64,000 bases of DNA from Onthophagus taurus (taxonomy: Eukaryota; Arthropoda; Insecta; Coleoptera; Scarabaeidae): NCBI RefSeq assembly GCF_036711975.1, contig NC_091968.1, positions 25,901,001-25,965,000 of the forward strand. Reading direction: 5' to 3'. Of the stretch, positions 23,445 through 35,877 are shown one piece after another; the first letter of the stretch is position 1; the number at the start of each line of letters is the position of its first letter. The notes beneath the pieces are model-generated. The model was not told where the DNA came from. It made no database searches and saw only the letters and a program-made list of their open reading frames with translations. The position numbers and the translations under genes were made by a program.

Positions 23445-25262
23445 AAGCAATTAACAAGTCACCATTTTTTAAGCGGATTATCTTCTTCATCTGCAACTTC
23501 CACCACTTTCTCGCTGGATAACATCCTCAGCGGAGTCTCACACGGGTCATGATGCTAATTTTACAACAACATCTTGTAATTTTATAATGAATGCGTTAAG
23601 TTCGATTTCTTTATTTGTATAAAGCTTTAGATTCTTTTTTGTAACGAAAAAATTAAAAATACATTTGTCACCGTAACAAAAAAATGATTGTTTTACTTAA
23701 ATCTAGAACAATAACCTTTTAAATCTATTAAAACTGGTCTATTGATATAAGATTGTACTTACATATTGTGTATATGCAATATTGGTTGCATACTTTCAAC
23801 GATGAAGTCGGGTACGATAAATAATTAACACACTACTTTCTTTTTAAGATTTCTGTTCTTAAATGTGCTTCGGGAATCTGTTATAATTATCACTTTGGGA
23901 TCCCTTTTCCAAAACATTATAGGTTATGTACATAACATAACCTCAATATAAGAATTAATTTTAAATGCTTTTTTTAATAAAGCACATATAAAATCGAAAT
24001 TATTAATCAATGTATTAATTAAAATTAATAAAACGGTTTTAAACTGTTAAATTAATAAAAATAAAAGGAATATCTAAAATAAATCATTATTTAAAAAATT
24101 TTGTTTAATAATTTTAATTATTTAAGGTTGGCAGATTTGAAGAACTTCCATTTTGAGTGATATAGGTATTTGTGGGAAAATTAAATTTAAAATTTATTAA
24201 TAACAATTTAAGTTAAAATATATCTTATTATTAATAATTGATGATGACGTAATCTCAAATATCGTCTTAAGAAAGAAAATTAATCTTAATTAAGTTACTC
24301 AATAAAGTTAACAATTAATAAAAAGTAAAATGATTAAATATTGAAAAAAATGAATTAGAATTAGTTAAAAATTAATTGATTTGGAGATTTAATGATCGAT
24401 TTTTGCTGTTTATATTGTTATAAGATAAACACTTACCTATTTCGAAACGTAACACTAAAAAATAATTCGCAATAGCAACATAACCTCAAAAGAAACAATC
24501 AGTTATAAAATTGTTAATATTAAACCAAATTAATCAAATCGTTTTAATAAAACGAATTAAATTAATTAATTAATAGAAATAAAGCAAAAATCCAAAAATT
24601 ATAATTATAATAAGTAATCGTTTAGTAGCTTTATTTATTTTAAGGTTGGTGGATTTCGATTGATTTTGATTTCTTGGTTGTCTCAAATTTGCTTTTGGAT
24701 TGTATAATTTATTAATTAATAACCATTAATTAATAGAAATAAAGGGAAAATCCAAAAATTATATTAATTAAGTAATCGTTTAGTAATTTTATTTATATTA
24801 AAGTTAGTGGATTTCGATTGATTTCGATTTCTTGGATGTTGACAGGAAAATGTCAAATTTGAAATTTGCTTTTGGATTGTATAATTTATTAATTAATAAC
24901 CATTAATTAAAAGAAATAAAGGGAAAATCCAAAAATTATATTAATTAAGTAATCGTTTAGTAATTTTATTTATTTTAAGGTTGGTGGATTTCGATTTCTT
25001 GTATGTTGGCGCGAAAATGTCAAATCAAATTTCCTTTTGGATTGTATAATTTATTAATTAATAACCATTAATTAAAAGAAATAAAGGGAATATTCAAAAA
25101 TTATATTAATTATGTAATCGTTTAGTAATTTTATTTATTTTAAGGTTGGTGGATTTCGACTTCTTGGATATTGGCGGGAATATGTCAAATTTCAAATTCT
25201 TTTTTGAATTGTGTAATGTTGATTGTATGATTTTGGATTGTATAATGTTGGAAAGTTAAAAA
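23445..25262. repeat. spacer of the inverted gene pair, with a ~165-bp tandem repeat
   Basis: 3' UTRs of the two glycine-rich genes face each other; matching ends (ACATTTGTCACCGTAA) lie at about 23660 and, inverted, about 25278. Between them is A+T-rich DNA. At about 24560-25220 there are four copies of a 160-177-bp unit with TCCAAAAATTA at 24591, 24751, 24928 and (diverged) 25093, followed by TTTATTTTAAGGTTGGTGGA. Related single blocks lie at about 24120, 28049 and 28229. Confidence 0.8.
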
Positions 25263-25533
25263 AAGACGTATTTTACGGTGACAAATGTATTTTTTTTTTC
25301 TTTTTTAATTTTTTTTTTTCAAGTTACAAAACATAACTTAAAAACTTTATACAAAAAACCGAACTTAACGCATTCATTGTTGTTATATCAAAAAATACAA
25401 AGATGTTGTTGTATTTTGCATCATGACCCGTGTGAGATTCCGCTGTTATTAGATGTTACTCAGCGTAATATGGTGGTAGCAGTTGCAGGAAAAAGGTAGA
25501 TTTAAAATTTTTAAAAAAAATTGATTTCAAATT

Positions 25534-26106
25534 TTAGAACGGAGCTCCATAACTGGAGGATGGACGAGATGGTGCTCCATAAGTGGCCGCGGGGTAACCC
25601 CCGAAGCTTTGATGACTTATTTGACTGTATTGAGCCACTTGAATAGCCTGTTTAATTCCTTCCAAATCAACGCCCGTGACGCGTTGTTGATAACCAGGTA
25701 CGCCATAACTGGTTGAGGGTACACCGTATTGTGGGGATGGAGCCCCGTAGCTTGTGCTAACTCCACCACCTCCTCCTCCAAATGAAGAAGAAGATTGGGA
25801 TGAAATTTCTTCTTTTAAGATAATTTGACGGACTTGTTCTAAAAGAGCCGGATCAACGTTAGCTCCTTCGTTAGTTTGTCCACCGATGGGGACTTGTTGG
25901 TAACCTCCTCCTCCACCACCTCCTCCTCCTCCTCCTCCAGAATAACCTCCACCACCACCACTTGGTCTACTATATGAGTATCCAGAAGGTGGTTCTGCAA
26001 CGACCACCACGGCCATCGTTATGGCCACCCACTAAAACAATTTTCTTAATGTAATTAAGAAAATAAATATAATTAAGTTATTTCTTACCAGGGAGAATGC
26101 GTTCAT
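25534..26106 (-). CDS. glycine-rich secreted cuticle-type protein, copy 2
   Basis: Exon 1 is 26106-26089 (MNAFSL) and exon 2 is 26031-25534, giving 171 residues. Paralogue of the gene at 22680: same signal peptide, same core (EGANVDPALLEQVRQIILKE) and same SYGAP/QYGVP tail ending SSYGAPF. It differs mainly in the glycine block, which is a near-uninterrupted Gly run with a single YSGGG, so about 39 residues shorter. Both copies have intact frames and TATA boxes, so both may be expressed. Convergent (tail-to-tail) arrangement. Confidence 0.9.
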
Positions 26107-26172
26107 GATGCCTACAATGCGTTAACTTCGGGTTTCTTGTGGTGACTGTGCAGATGTGAAGAAATTGTCGCG

Positions 26173-26180
26173 TTTTTATA
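26173..26180 (-). promoter_or_regulatory. TATA box of glycine-rich gene 2
   Basis: On the minus strand, TATAAAAA lies about 30 nt before GCACAGTCACC, the same layout as in copy 1. Confidence 0.6.
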
Positions 26181-26361
26181 GTAGAAGGTGTACGCAAAAA
26201 GTGCAAAAGAAGTGGTGGAAGATGAGCCAAGTAGGAACTATACGATCCGATGCATACAAAAATGGGTAACATCATTGCGTCCACGTAGTTTTCCTGGTTT
26301 GGTCATCTTCGCTGTACATTTTTTTTCCTATCTTAGGTTAAATTAAAACGTTTAAACAAAA

Positions 26362-27674
26362 TCAACGCTTTATAATTGCCAATAAAGAATATGAAGCTCT
26401 CCCAATCTTAAAAACAAAGATTTTTAAAAACGAAAGAAAGGAAAATTAATTATTACCGTAACGAAGGTTTGTAAAGTTAAAGGAGAAAACTTTCCAATTG
26501 TTAAATAAACAGGTTTTGACATTCTCATAATTGTAAATCTTAGGTTGTGTTTGAATTGTTTGCTTAAATGAATCCAATCGCTGTGAAATAACGAGTTTGG
26601 GAGAGATATCGCCTAAAATTGTTTTAAATGATTTAATTAAATGGATTAAAATAAAATGAGGATTTACGTTGAGTGTTAGCTCATTTCCTGTGTAACAATA
26701 CAAAGCCAATTGATTTTCTATGGCTAAAAAATAAGCCAAATCATTTCCAATCGATCCAATTGGAACCTAAAACAAAAATTAATTGTTTAAAATATTAAAA
26801 AAATTATTTACAAAGTTACCGTTGTTACTAAAAACATACAAGTGCAAAGAACAACTAAAGAAACGAGTAATTGCGCGAAAATCAACGAGGAATAAATTGT
26901 TTCGAGATCATCACAAATTTTTAAAACCACCTGGAGGTGCTGAATCAATTTTTTTAACTCATCCTCACATTTTTTAATAAACTTTTCATCTTCGTGCTTG
27001 ATTTTTAGATCATTCAAAACCTTTTTTTGTATGTTTTTGAACGCCTCTCTCAATAACTTGAAATGAACGGTTGTTAACATCACCAAAGCCGTATAAAGCA
27101 TATCTAAACCAACGGTTATTGAGCCACAATTAAACAACGCTAAACATTGCATAAAAACAGCCAACATGTGTTGGAATTTCGACGATTTATACTCGAAAGG
27201 GATCCAACTTTGATACGGCAATTCCTGATTATACTCCTCATTAAAAATGATTTGAAATAATCTCGTTAAGAAGCAAATTGAAGAAACGGCTATGGATAGA
27301 GAGTGAAAAATTTTAATTAAATTATCTTTAACTTTTTTGTTCGTTTCAATAATTTTTTTTTTATTGTAAAAATCAAAAATTGATGTGTCGCTTAATGTCT
27401 TCATAATACTTAGGATTTCTTTTCTCCACAAAAACCATTTCGTTAATTTATAAAGTGATAACACAAAAGAAGTCGTCATGTTTATGTTGCGAATCAAATC
27501 GATTTTCGCCTTTCTCGAATCTTTCAACGAAATTATTTGGGAGAAAGTGAAAAAAATCATCGAATAAAAAATACAAATAACGTTGTAAACGTTCAAAATT
27601 GATAATTGATCTTCGTACACCCAAACGCCGGCGAATTTTAACAACTTTACGTTTAAACCAAAAAAATGCAACAT
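26362..27674 (-). CDS. odorant receptor (7tm_6 family)
   Basis: Minus-strand exons 27674-26820, 26766-26668, 26612-26457 and 26406-26362, all phase 0, give 384 residues, the normal size. Insect odorant receptors are seven-helix ligand-gated channels with an intracellular N-terminus that work with Orco. Seen: hydrophobic segments through exon 1; then LALYCYTGNELTLN in exon 2, matching the family's QLxxYCxxGNEL box; SDWIHLSKQFKHNL and SKPVYLTIGKFSPLTLQTF in exon 3, the TM6-TM7 signature; and RASYSLLAIIKR at the end, matching the family's A/S-SYS ending. Later exons read in frames that an ORF scan would miss. The ligand cannot be predicted. Confidence 0.92.
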
Positions 27675-27884
27675 TTTTAAAATGAAACTGGAAAAAAAAT
27701 CACGGTTTTAAACCCTCCGCGTCTGAAAAACGACAGTTGGACGTAAATAAATTATATTTTTACCCACCACAATTACTGGAGCTTACAAGGAAATCACCAA
27801 AATCAATTTTATTATAAGAATTAATTATAAAAATAATTTGACTATAATACGTCAAAAATTTGATGACAGTTGTTTTGAGGTTAT

Positions 27885-28260
27885 GTCACATTAATTAATT
27901 TGAATTAATAATTCATTTTGTAACTTTATAATAAATGCGTTAAATACGATTAGTTTATTTGTTTAAAGGAAATTGAAAGATTTTTTAATAAAAAATAAAA
28001 GAAATATTTAAAATAATTTATAATATCGCTTAATAATTTTATTTATTTAAGGTTGGCACTTAAATTTCTAAATGAGAATTAATTTGATTAATTGTAGACG
28101 TTAATTATAATAAATGCGTTAAATACAACTACTTTATTTCGATAAAACAAATTTAAACTTTTATTTAATAAAAAATGTTTAAAATAATTTATTTTATTAA
28201 AAATATCCCCAAATAATTTTATTTATTTAAGGTTGGCAATTAAATTTAAAAATGACAATT
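27885..28260. repeat. two ~180-bp direct repeats
   Basis: The block ATAAATGCGTTAAATAC...TTATTTAAGGTTGGCA occurs twice, with AAGGTTGG at 28049 and 28229. Related to the blocks in the glycine-rich gene spacer. From 27675 to 27885 I see only the short odorant-receptor upstream region. Confidence 0.65.
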
Positions 28261-28298
28261 AAATGACAAGATTATACTTCACATTGTAATATTTAGAA

Positions 28299-28484
28299 CT
28301 AAAAATAATATTTTTTAATGCATCTTTGAAGTCTGAACGCATCAGCTGTTGGTAAATAAATAATTTTATCATCCCCTTTAATTTCTAGGTTCCCGGAAAA
28401 GAAATAGAAATCAAAATTGTTGATTATTAAATCTCGATTAGTTTCAAAATAATAATCGTTTTTGTGGTTTTCTTGGGTCGTCAT
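28299..28484 (-). CDS. small uncharacterised ORF
   Basis: A 61-codon ATG-started ORF (MTTQENHKNDYYFETN...) whose composition looks more protein-like than its A+T-rich surroundings (charged N-terminus, GDDKIIYLPTADAFRLQ near the end). I recognise no family. It could be a first exon, a gene fragment or chance. The upstream 28500-28650 is slightly richer in G+C, as some promoters here are. From 28650 to 29190 nothing is recognisable. Confidence 0.25.
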   Translation of the reverse strand: MTTQENHKNDYYFETNRDLIINNFDFYFFSGNLEIKGDDKIIYLPTADAFRLQRCIKKYYF

Positions 28485-29189
28485 CCGATTGTCAGTTCGC
28501 TACACTCATTTCTATTACATAACGTAATTTTCTTCTTTATATTTACCACGTTGAAGTTGAAGCAGTCTCAGAACGGCTACTTTCTCAAAGAGTGTGTATG
28601 TACAATACAACGTCGTATAACATCGATTAGATCGTGGATTTAGAAAGCGAGCTTGCTGCAAAAATATCTTTTATTTCAAAATATGATAAATAAATTGTAA
28701 TAAATTACATTAAAATGAATTTGGCTTTCTTTGGTGAGGTCAATGTCTTTTCAGGAAAAGCTTAAACAATGAACAAGATTCCGTTATAAAAAGATTAATT
28801 GGTTCACACAGATTAAAAATGAAGAAAGGAAGTTGATAATGAATAATTAATTAGAATGTTTAAAAAATAAAAGAAAAAAAACGAGGTCATCAGTTCATTC
28901 GTATCCCACAACAATTTCTTTTTATTTAAACTTTTTACAGTACTCTAAATTAAAATAAATTAAAATAAAATGCGTGTTGGTTTACAAAAGTGATTCGCTT
29001 TAAATTTATATTCAATATGCGTTTAACTTTAACGTTAAAAACAAACTCGAACTTTGTTCAATGTTTGCCTCTTGTGAAACTAAAAAATAAGTAGGTACCA
29101 AAGTAGTAGGAGAAAATGCGTTCAGATGACCCACTTAAAGGATTTAAAACGCAAAAACCTGTTTAAAGTGTATTAGATAATCTTTAAAA

Positions 29190-31780
29190 ACATCTTTTAA
29201 TTCTAAAATCCTTTTAAAACTAACGAAATAAAAACCTTTAAATTACATCAACTTTATTTGAGGTTAAATGTCAAATTGACGTTTAATTGTCAAATGTGAC
29301 GTTTATTTTTAACCTAAAAATGAGTTTATTTGAATATCTAATTTTGAATTAAAAGGTGTTTCTTATGAAAGTATTTGGAATGTTGGTTAGAGTGCAAGAA
29401 TTACATAAAAAAAGATAAATCCTAACCTAAAAAAAAAAGTCAACAAATCATTAAATTATACCATCTCTTTCTATAAATAAGCTATAAATTTGAGGTTCAA
29501 CCTAAATAATTTACGTTTTTGCATAATTTAATAGTAAAATTGAAGTTTTGGAAGAAATCTTTTGGTTTATTACGAATTTTTTGTTTACATTGAAGCCCTT
29601 TTTTTATAGAAATGTTATTACTAAGACATAACAAGGAATTTTTACTGGTAGAACCAAACCAATAGGAGTATTATGTTAATAATCTTGTACAAAATGTTGT
29701 TATTCGATGCTATTTGAAGTTCAAGTTGGATATTCATAAATATATTAGAAGCTATAATCAAAAATTAACTATAAAAGTAAAACAATTCGCTGCATATTAA
29801 TTAAAAATGAAGAAATCTAAATAGCATCTCATCAATCCTCTTCAAATTATAACAAAACGAATAGAAATCCTTTTAAAATTAATGAAATAAAAACCTTTAA
29901 ATTACATCAACTTTATTTGAGGTTAAATGTCAAATTGACGTTTAATTGTCAAATGTGACGTTTATTTTTAACCTAAAAATGAGGTTATTTGAATATCTAA
30001 TTATGAATTAAAAGGTGTTTCTTATGAAAGTATTTGGAATGTTGGTTAGAGTGCAAGAATTACATCGAAAAAAATATAAATCCTAACCTAAAAAAAAGTC
30101 AACAAATCATTAAATTATACCATCTCATTCCATAAATAAGCTATAAATTTGAGGTTCAACCTAAATAATTTACGTTTTTGCATAATTTAATAGTAAAATT
30201 GAACTTTAGGAAGTTTATTACGAATTTTTTGTTTACATTGAAGCCCTTTTTTTATAGAAATGTTATTACCGAGACATATCAAGGAATTTTTACTGGTAGA
30301 ACCAAAACAATAGGAGTATTATGTTAATAATCTTGTACAAAATGTTGTTATTCGATGCTATTTAAAGTTCAAGTTGGATATTCATAAATATATTAGAAGC
30401 TATAATCAAAAATTAACTATAAAAGTAAAACAATTCGCTGCATATTAATTAAAAATGCAGAAATCTAAATAGCTTCTCATCAATCCTCTTCAAATTAAAA
30501 CAAAACGAATAGAAATCCTTTTAAAATTAATGAAATAAAAACCTTTAAATTACATCAACTTTATTTGAGGTTAAATGTCAAATTGACGTTTAATTGTCAA
30601 ATATGACGTTTATTTTTAACCTAAAAATGAGTTTTTTGAATATCTAATTTTGAATTAAAAGGTGCTTTCTATGGAAGTATTTGGAATGTTGGTTATAGTG
30701 CAAGAATTACATCGAAAAAAATATAAATCCTAACCTAAAAAAAAAAGTCAACAAATCATTAAATTATACCACCTCGTTCCATAAATAAGCTATAAAATTT
30801 GAAGTTCAACCTAAATAATTTACGTTTTTGCATAATTTAATAGTAAAATTGAACTTTAGGAAGAAATCTTTTGGTTTATTACGAATTTTTTGTTTACATT
30901 GAAGCCCTTTTTTTATAGACATGTTATTACCGAGACATAACAAGGAATTTTTACTGGTACAACCAAAACAATAGGAGTATTATGTTAATAATCTTATACA
31001 GAATGCTGTTATTCGATGCTATTTGAAGTTCAAGTTGAATATTCATAAATATATTAGAAGCTATAATCAAAAATTAACTATAAAAGTAAAACAATTCGCT
31101 ACATATTAATTAAAAATGAAGAAATCTAAATAGCATCTCATCAATCCTCTTCAAATTAAAACAAAACGAATAGAAATCCTTTTAAAATTAATAAAATAAC
31201 CTTTAAATTACATCAACTTTATTTGAGGTTAAATGTCAAATTGACGTTTAATTGTCAAATGTGACGTTTATTTTTAAACTAAAAATGAGTTTATTTGAAT
31301 ATCTAATTATGAATTAAAAGGTGTTTCTTATGAAAGTATTTGGAATGTTGGTTAGAGTGCAAGAATTACATAAAAAAAGATAAATCCTAACCTAAAAAAA
31401 AAAAAGTCAAATTATTAAATTATACCATCTCCTTCCATAAATAAGCTATAAAATTTGAGGTTCAACCTAAATAATTTGCGTTTTTGCATAATTTAATAGT
31501 AAAATTGAACTTTAGGAAGTTTATTACGAATTTTTTGTTTACATTGAAGCCCTTTTTTTATAGAAATGTTATTACCGAGACATAACAAGGAATTTTTACT
31601 GGTAGAACCAAAACAATAGGAGTATTATGTTAATAATCTTGTACAAAATGTTGTTATTCAGTGCTATTTGAAGTTCAAGTTGGATATTTACAAATATGTT
31701 AGAAGCTATAACCACACAACTGAAGAAATCTAAATAGCATCTCATCGATTCTCTTCTAACTAAAACAAAACGAGTAAGTT
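29190..31780 (+). repeat. tandem array, ~650-bp unit, about 4 copies
   Basis: ACCTTTAAATTACATCAACT begins at 29234, 29893, 30541 and 31199 (spacing 659, 648, 658). Each unit holds an imperfect palindrome, TGAGGTTAAATGTCAAATTG facing TTTATTTTTAACCTAAAAATG, and later TTGAAGCCCTTTTTTTATAG. Small indels distinguish the copies, and the fourth is diverged at its end. No ORF above noise. Confidence 0.92.
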
Positions 31781-32385
31781 TCTTCTTCCTTTCACTTGAA
31801 TAAGGTACTTTCTTTCACTTTACCACGACCTACGACCTTTAACGCAATGTGCTATTTCAACAATTTCTCCTTTATGCGTTGTTTTAACCAGAAAATTAAT
31901 TAGCAAAAAAGTATAGGTGGTATATGCAGTGTTAATTAATAATAAAAGTGAAACTCTATGAGATAATACCATTTTTTATTTTTTAGGTAATAATCATTTT
32001 ATCTTTTTACATTCCAAAGACGTTCAGTTTCAATTCGACTCTCGTCACGAAGAATATTATTGCCATTTTCGTAATCTAGGTTAATTGTATTGTATTAGAT
32101 TTCACTTTTACCCATCTTTAAATCGTTTTGTAAAATAAAATCGATTTTTTATGATTCTATTTAAAAGTAGCAACTGTATAATAATTTTAAATTAAATAAT
32201 TTTATTTATTTATAAAAAATAATTTGATTTTTAAATAAATGGTAAAAAAGATATGCAACCCAATTTACACCGAATTGTATTAAACGAGAATTCTACTAAA
32301 CGCCACCAAATGTCAACGTAAACGAAACATTTAAACGTCACCTCATCTCCAATTTTATTATTTTTTTAATAATAATCTTTAAAAA
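31781..32385. other. IER3IP1 upstream region
   Basis: No gene seen. TTTCACTTTACCACGACC near 31812 and a T-rich run precede the IER3IP1 start. Nothing here can be assigned with confidence. Confidence 0.35.
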
Positions 32386-32793
32386 ATGGGGTTTTCATTA
32401 TGGAATTTATACGAGGCGACCATTCTATGTTTAAACGCCGTTTGCATTTTACACGAAGATCGATTTTTAGCTAAAAGTACGTATTCATTCCTTTGACGTT
32501 TGAGGTTAGAAAACTTAACCTCACTTTTCTGTATTAAATTTTAATAATAAAATGATTTTGTATTATTTTTTAGTTGGGTGGAGCTCAAAAAGTTTATCCG
32601 TCCCCGGATACGGCGATCAACCTTCAATGAAAGCTCAAATATTAAATTTAGTGCATTCCATTCGAACGGTAGTAAGAAGTGAGTTTTTACGATTATCTCA
32701 TTGATGATTAATCAATTAATTTTTGTGTATTCTATTTTAGTTCCGTTAATATTTTTCAATGTGATTACAATCCTACTGGAATTCGTCTTTTAA
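32386..32793 (+). CDS. IER3IP1: IER3IP1 / Yos1 family protein
   Basis: Exons 32386-32476, 32574-32678 and 32741-32793 give 82 residues, exactly the human length. Starts MGFSLWNLYEATILCLNAVC, then LHEDRFLAKIGW, PGYGDQPSMKAQILNLVHSI, RTVVRIPLIFFNVITILL. Two membrane helices flank a short hydrophilic loop. Family members sit in ER/Golgi membranes and act in ER-to-Golgi traffic (yeast Yos1, with Yip1-Yif1). All introns are GT-AG and in phase. The gene is too short and too split to appear in an ORF scan. Confidence 0.95.
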
Positions 32794-32884
32794 ATTAAAC
32801 GTTAATTAAGTGTTTTTTTTTTTTGTAGATAAAAATAAATGTTTCATTTTTGTATCAAAAAAATTTGTTTTTGATAAATTTGAC

Positions 32885-33085
32885 CTAGTCAAGACTTTAT
32901 ATTCGTAGGTGGATCAATTAAAAGGTTAATTCATTGAGCCAAGTCCAGTTAAATTAACATCATGAAGTGAATTCGAAAGTAAATTATTCTATTTGCGTTT
33001 TCGTCATGTTTACGCCCCCTTTTTTCAAACATGTGATTTTCTTCATTCAAATTGAGATTTAGTTATAAAACCACATACAATTTAA
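32885..33085 (+). repeat. left copy of a ~200-bp direct repeat
   Basis: GTAGGTGGATCAA...AAGTCCAGTTAAATTAACAT...TTACGCCCCCTTTTTTC...CATGTGATTTTCTT recurs in the same order at 35570-35795, just upstream of the NKCC promoter. Between the copies lie a palindrome fragment (33095-33225) and the R540 element. Confidence 0.85.
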
Positions 33086-33094
33086 TAGTAATAT

Positions 33095-33225
33095 TGCTAG
33101 TGTTAGTTCTAGTTATGATTGTATGTAACAACATAGCGCTGAATAACTATTTAGAACTAACTCTAGAACTAGAAACGTTCGGGTTCAGCCGTCTTAAGAG
33201 ACGCAGAGCTAAACCACAAAGGTTT
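33095..33225. repeat. single hairpin of the CTAGAACTA palindromic family
   Basis: Contains AGTGTTAGTTCTAGTTATG, the partner arm ACTCTAGAACTAGAAACG, and a loop beginning CAGCCGTCTTAAGAGACGC. An ORF across it is an artefact of the repeat. Confidence 0.8.
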
Positions 33226-33289
33226 CTAATTATGATTATACAGGCTGTTTCTGTAAGTCGTGGCATAAATTTAAACACAAATGCGGAAA

Positions 33290-35550
33290 AGTGACTAACT
33301 AGATTAACTTCAGTTATAAAACTTTTATTATATGATAAGTTATGATAATAACTAACTTTAGGTTTAAAATGTCAACCTCAATTTTGACATATTTATATTC
33401 GGGGGTAAATACACAAGAGCTTGACTTTTAATCGGATAATTTTATTTTTACACGAACGTTTTGTTACCCTGAAAATAACTCGAAATCAAAAGCATGATAA
33501 AATCGCGACAGTTTTAGCTGGAGCGATTTTATCTTTTGATTTTGATTTATTTGGTATACAATCATTCATTAATGACATCTATTAATAAACGATTTTCTAT
33601 TAATAAACGATTTTAATGTGTCAAAAGTCAAAATTTATTATTGTAGTTTTACCGAATACATATAGTGGTCGGTTGGGTCGGTATTACAGATTTCATTCGA
33701 GAATATTTATTAAATTAACTACTATATTAGTTCGGTCGGACTTTCTTAAAGTTTGTCAGTGATAGAATTATAGAATTGGGTGATTTTTCAACGATGAATT
33801 TTCGATGAACAGTCAACGAAAAAATATTGTAACTAACTCGTATATTAAAATGCGATTAATTATCTCAATAATATTAACAATTAATTAAAATATCTCGATA
33901 ATTAATCGCCTTCATTAATACACTTGGCTAAATAACTATTAAATTGCATCCAAACATGATACGTTTAATTCCAATATTACTCGAGATATATGTAAGCAAC
34001 TTCCGATTTGAAATATCAATGTCATTTTGACATATTCTTAATTTTTATAAAATGTAAAACAAAAATATAATAAAAAAAATCAAAAATTAAGGTTGGTATT
34101 AATATTTAAAAATTAAATTGCTAACTTCGGGTTTAATGTTTTTTATTCTAACTTTTTTGTTTTTTTGAGATAAGTACGACTTGTTAGAACTCATTTTAAA
34201 GGATTTTTTTAATAAAGAATACATCATGAAAGAACACCATGAAGTCGTCCATTTGTCTATTATGTGATAAGGTACTTAAGGTTTAAAATGTCAACCTCAA
34301 TTTTGACATATTTGTAATCTTCATTAAAAATCCTTTAAAATGAGTACAAACATGACATATTTATCTTCAATATTAATGAAGTTATGGTCAATTTCCGGTT
34401 TAGAATGTCAACGTCAATTTTGACATATTTGTAATCGTCGTGAAAAATCCTTTAAAATGAGTCCAAACATGATACGTTTAATTCCAATATTACTCGAGAT
34501 ATAAGCAATTTCCGATTTGAAATGTCAATGTCATTTTGACATATTCTTAATTTTTATAAAATGTCTTAATATTTGTCACAAAAACAAAAATATAATTTAA
34601 AAAAATCAAAAATTAAGGTTGGTATTAATATTTAAAAATTAAATTGCTGTCTTCATTGTTGCTAACTTCGGGTTTAATGTTTTTTATTCTAACTTTTTTG
34701 TTTTTTGAGATAAGTGCGTCTTGTTAGGACTCATTTTAAAGGTTTTTTGATAAAGAATACATCATGAAAGAACACCATAAAGTTGTACATTTGTCTATTA
34801 TATGATAACTAACTTCAGGTTTAAAATGTCAACCTCAATTTTGACATATTTGTAATCTTCATTAAAAATCCTTTAAAATGAGTACAAACACGACATATTT
34901 ATCTTCAATATTAATGAAGTTATGGTCAACTTCCGGTTAAGAATGTCAACGTCAATTTTGACATATTTGTAATCGTCGTGAAAAATCCTTCAAACATGAC
35001 ACGTTTAATTCCAGTATTACTCGAGATAAAAGCAACTTCCGGTTTGAAATGTCAACGTCATTTTGACATATTCTTAATTTTTATAAAATGTCTTAATATT
35101 TGTCACAAAAACAAAAATGTAATAAAAAAAATTAAAAATTAAGGTTGGTATTAATATTTAAAAATTAAATTTCTATCTTCATTGTTGCTAACTTCGGGTT
35201 TAATGTTTCTTTTTCTAACTTTTTTGTTTTTTGAGTTTAGTGCCTCGTGTTTGGACTCATTTTAAAGGTTTTTTAATGAAGATGACAAATATGTCAAAAT
35301 TGACGTTGACGTTTCAAACCGGAAGTGATTGTATCTCCATTAATATCAAAGTTAAGTATGTCGAGTTTGGACTCATTTTAAAGGATTTTTTATGAAGTTA
35401 ACAAATATGTCAAAATTAATAATAACTTTTTGGTTTTTTGAGATAAATGCGTCAAGTTTGGACTCAAATTAAAGGCTATTTTATGAAGATTACGAATATA
35501 ATAATAAAATTATAGTTGACATTGGCAACTGAAAGTTTTTTTCATGACAG
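33290..35550 (+). repeat. R540 element, plus orientation
   Basis: Starts with GTGACTAACTAGATTAACTT (the inverted counterpart of the 21.6-kb end). Units are marked by ATTACTCGAGATA at about 33970, 34487 and 35016. Ends near 35520 with GAAGATTACGAATATAATAA. The part at about 33400-33930 is unrelated A+T-rich sequence inside or beside the element. No ORF. Confidence 0.8.
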
Positions 35551-35564
35551 AATTAAAAAAATCG

Positions 35565-35795
35565 TAGGTGGATCAAACGCAACTGACAATTAAAAGGTTA
35601 ATTAATCGACCCAAGTCCAGTTAAATTAACATCACTTCATAATTTTATTCGGAAATTAATTATTCCAGTCGCGTTTTTGTCACGTTTACGCCCCCTTTTT
35701 CGGAGAACTTCAATTCAATTCAATCAATCATGTGATTTTCTTTATCCAAATTGAGATTTAACGATAAAAGCCACATACGATTTAATACAAACATT
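35565..35795 (+). repeat. right copy of the ~200-bp direct repeat
   Basis: Partner of 32885-33085. This copy keeps extra bases and continues into the NKCC promoter, so it is probably the original and the left copy the duplicate, or the two were separated by insertion. Confidence 0.75.
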
Positions 35796-35877
35796 TTATG
35801 CATCGCTTTATCTATGTATATTTATCCAATAAAAACGATAGATTAATAATGTAAATAATAAGATTTTTCTGTCGTTG

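Noticed and set aside
26446-26739. 97-codon minus-strand ORF in the odorant receptor region
   Set aside because: It reads through receptor exon 2 and an intron, then runs out of frame over exon 3. The spliced model restores the family C-terminus.
33052-33294. 80-codon ORF with a hydrophobic start
   Set aside because: Made by the palindromic repeat and a flanking repeat; its hydrophobic run is the repeat arm.
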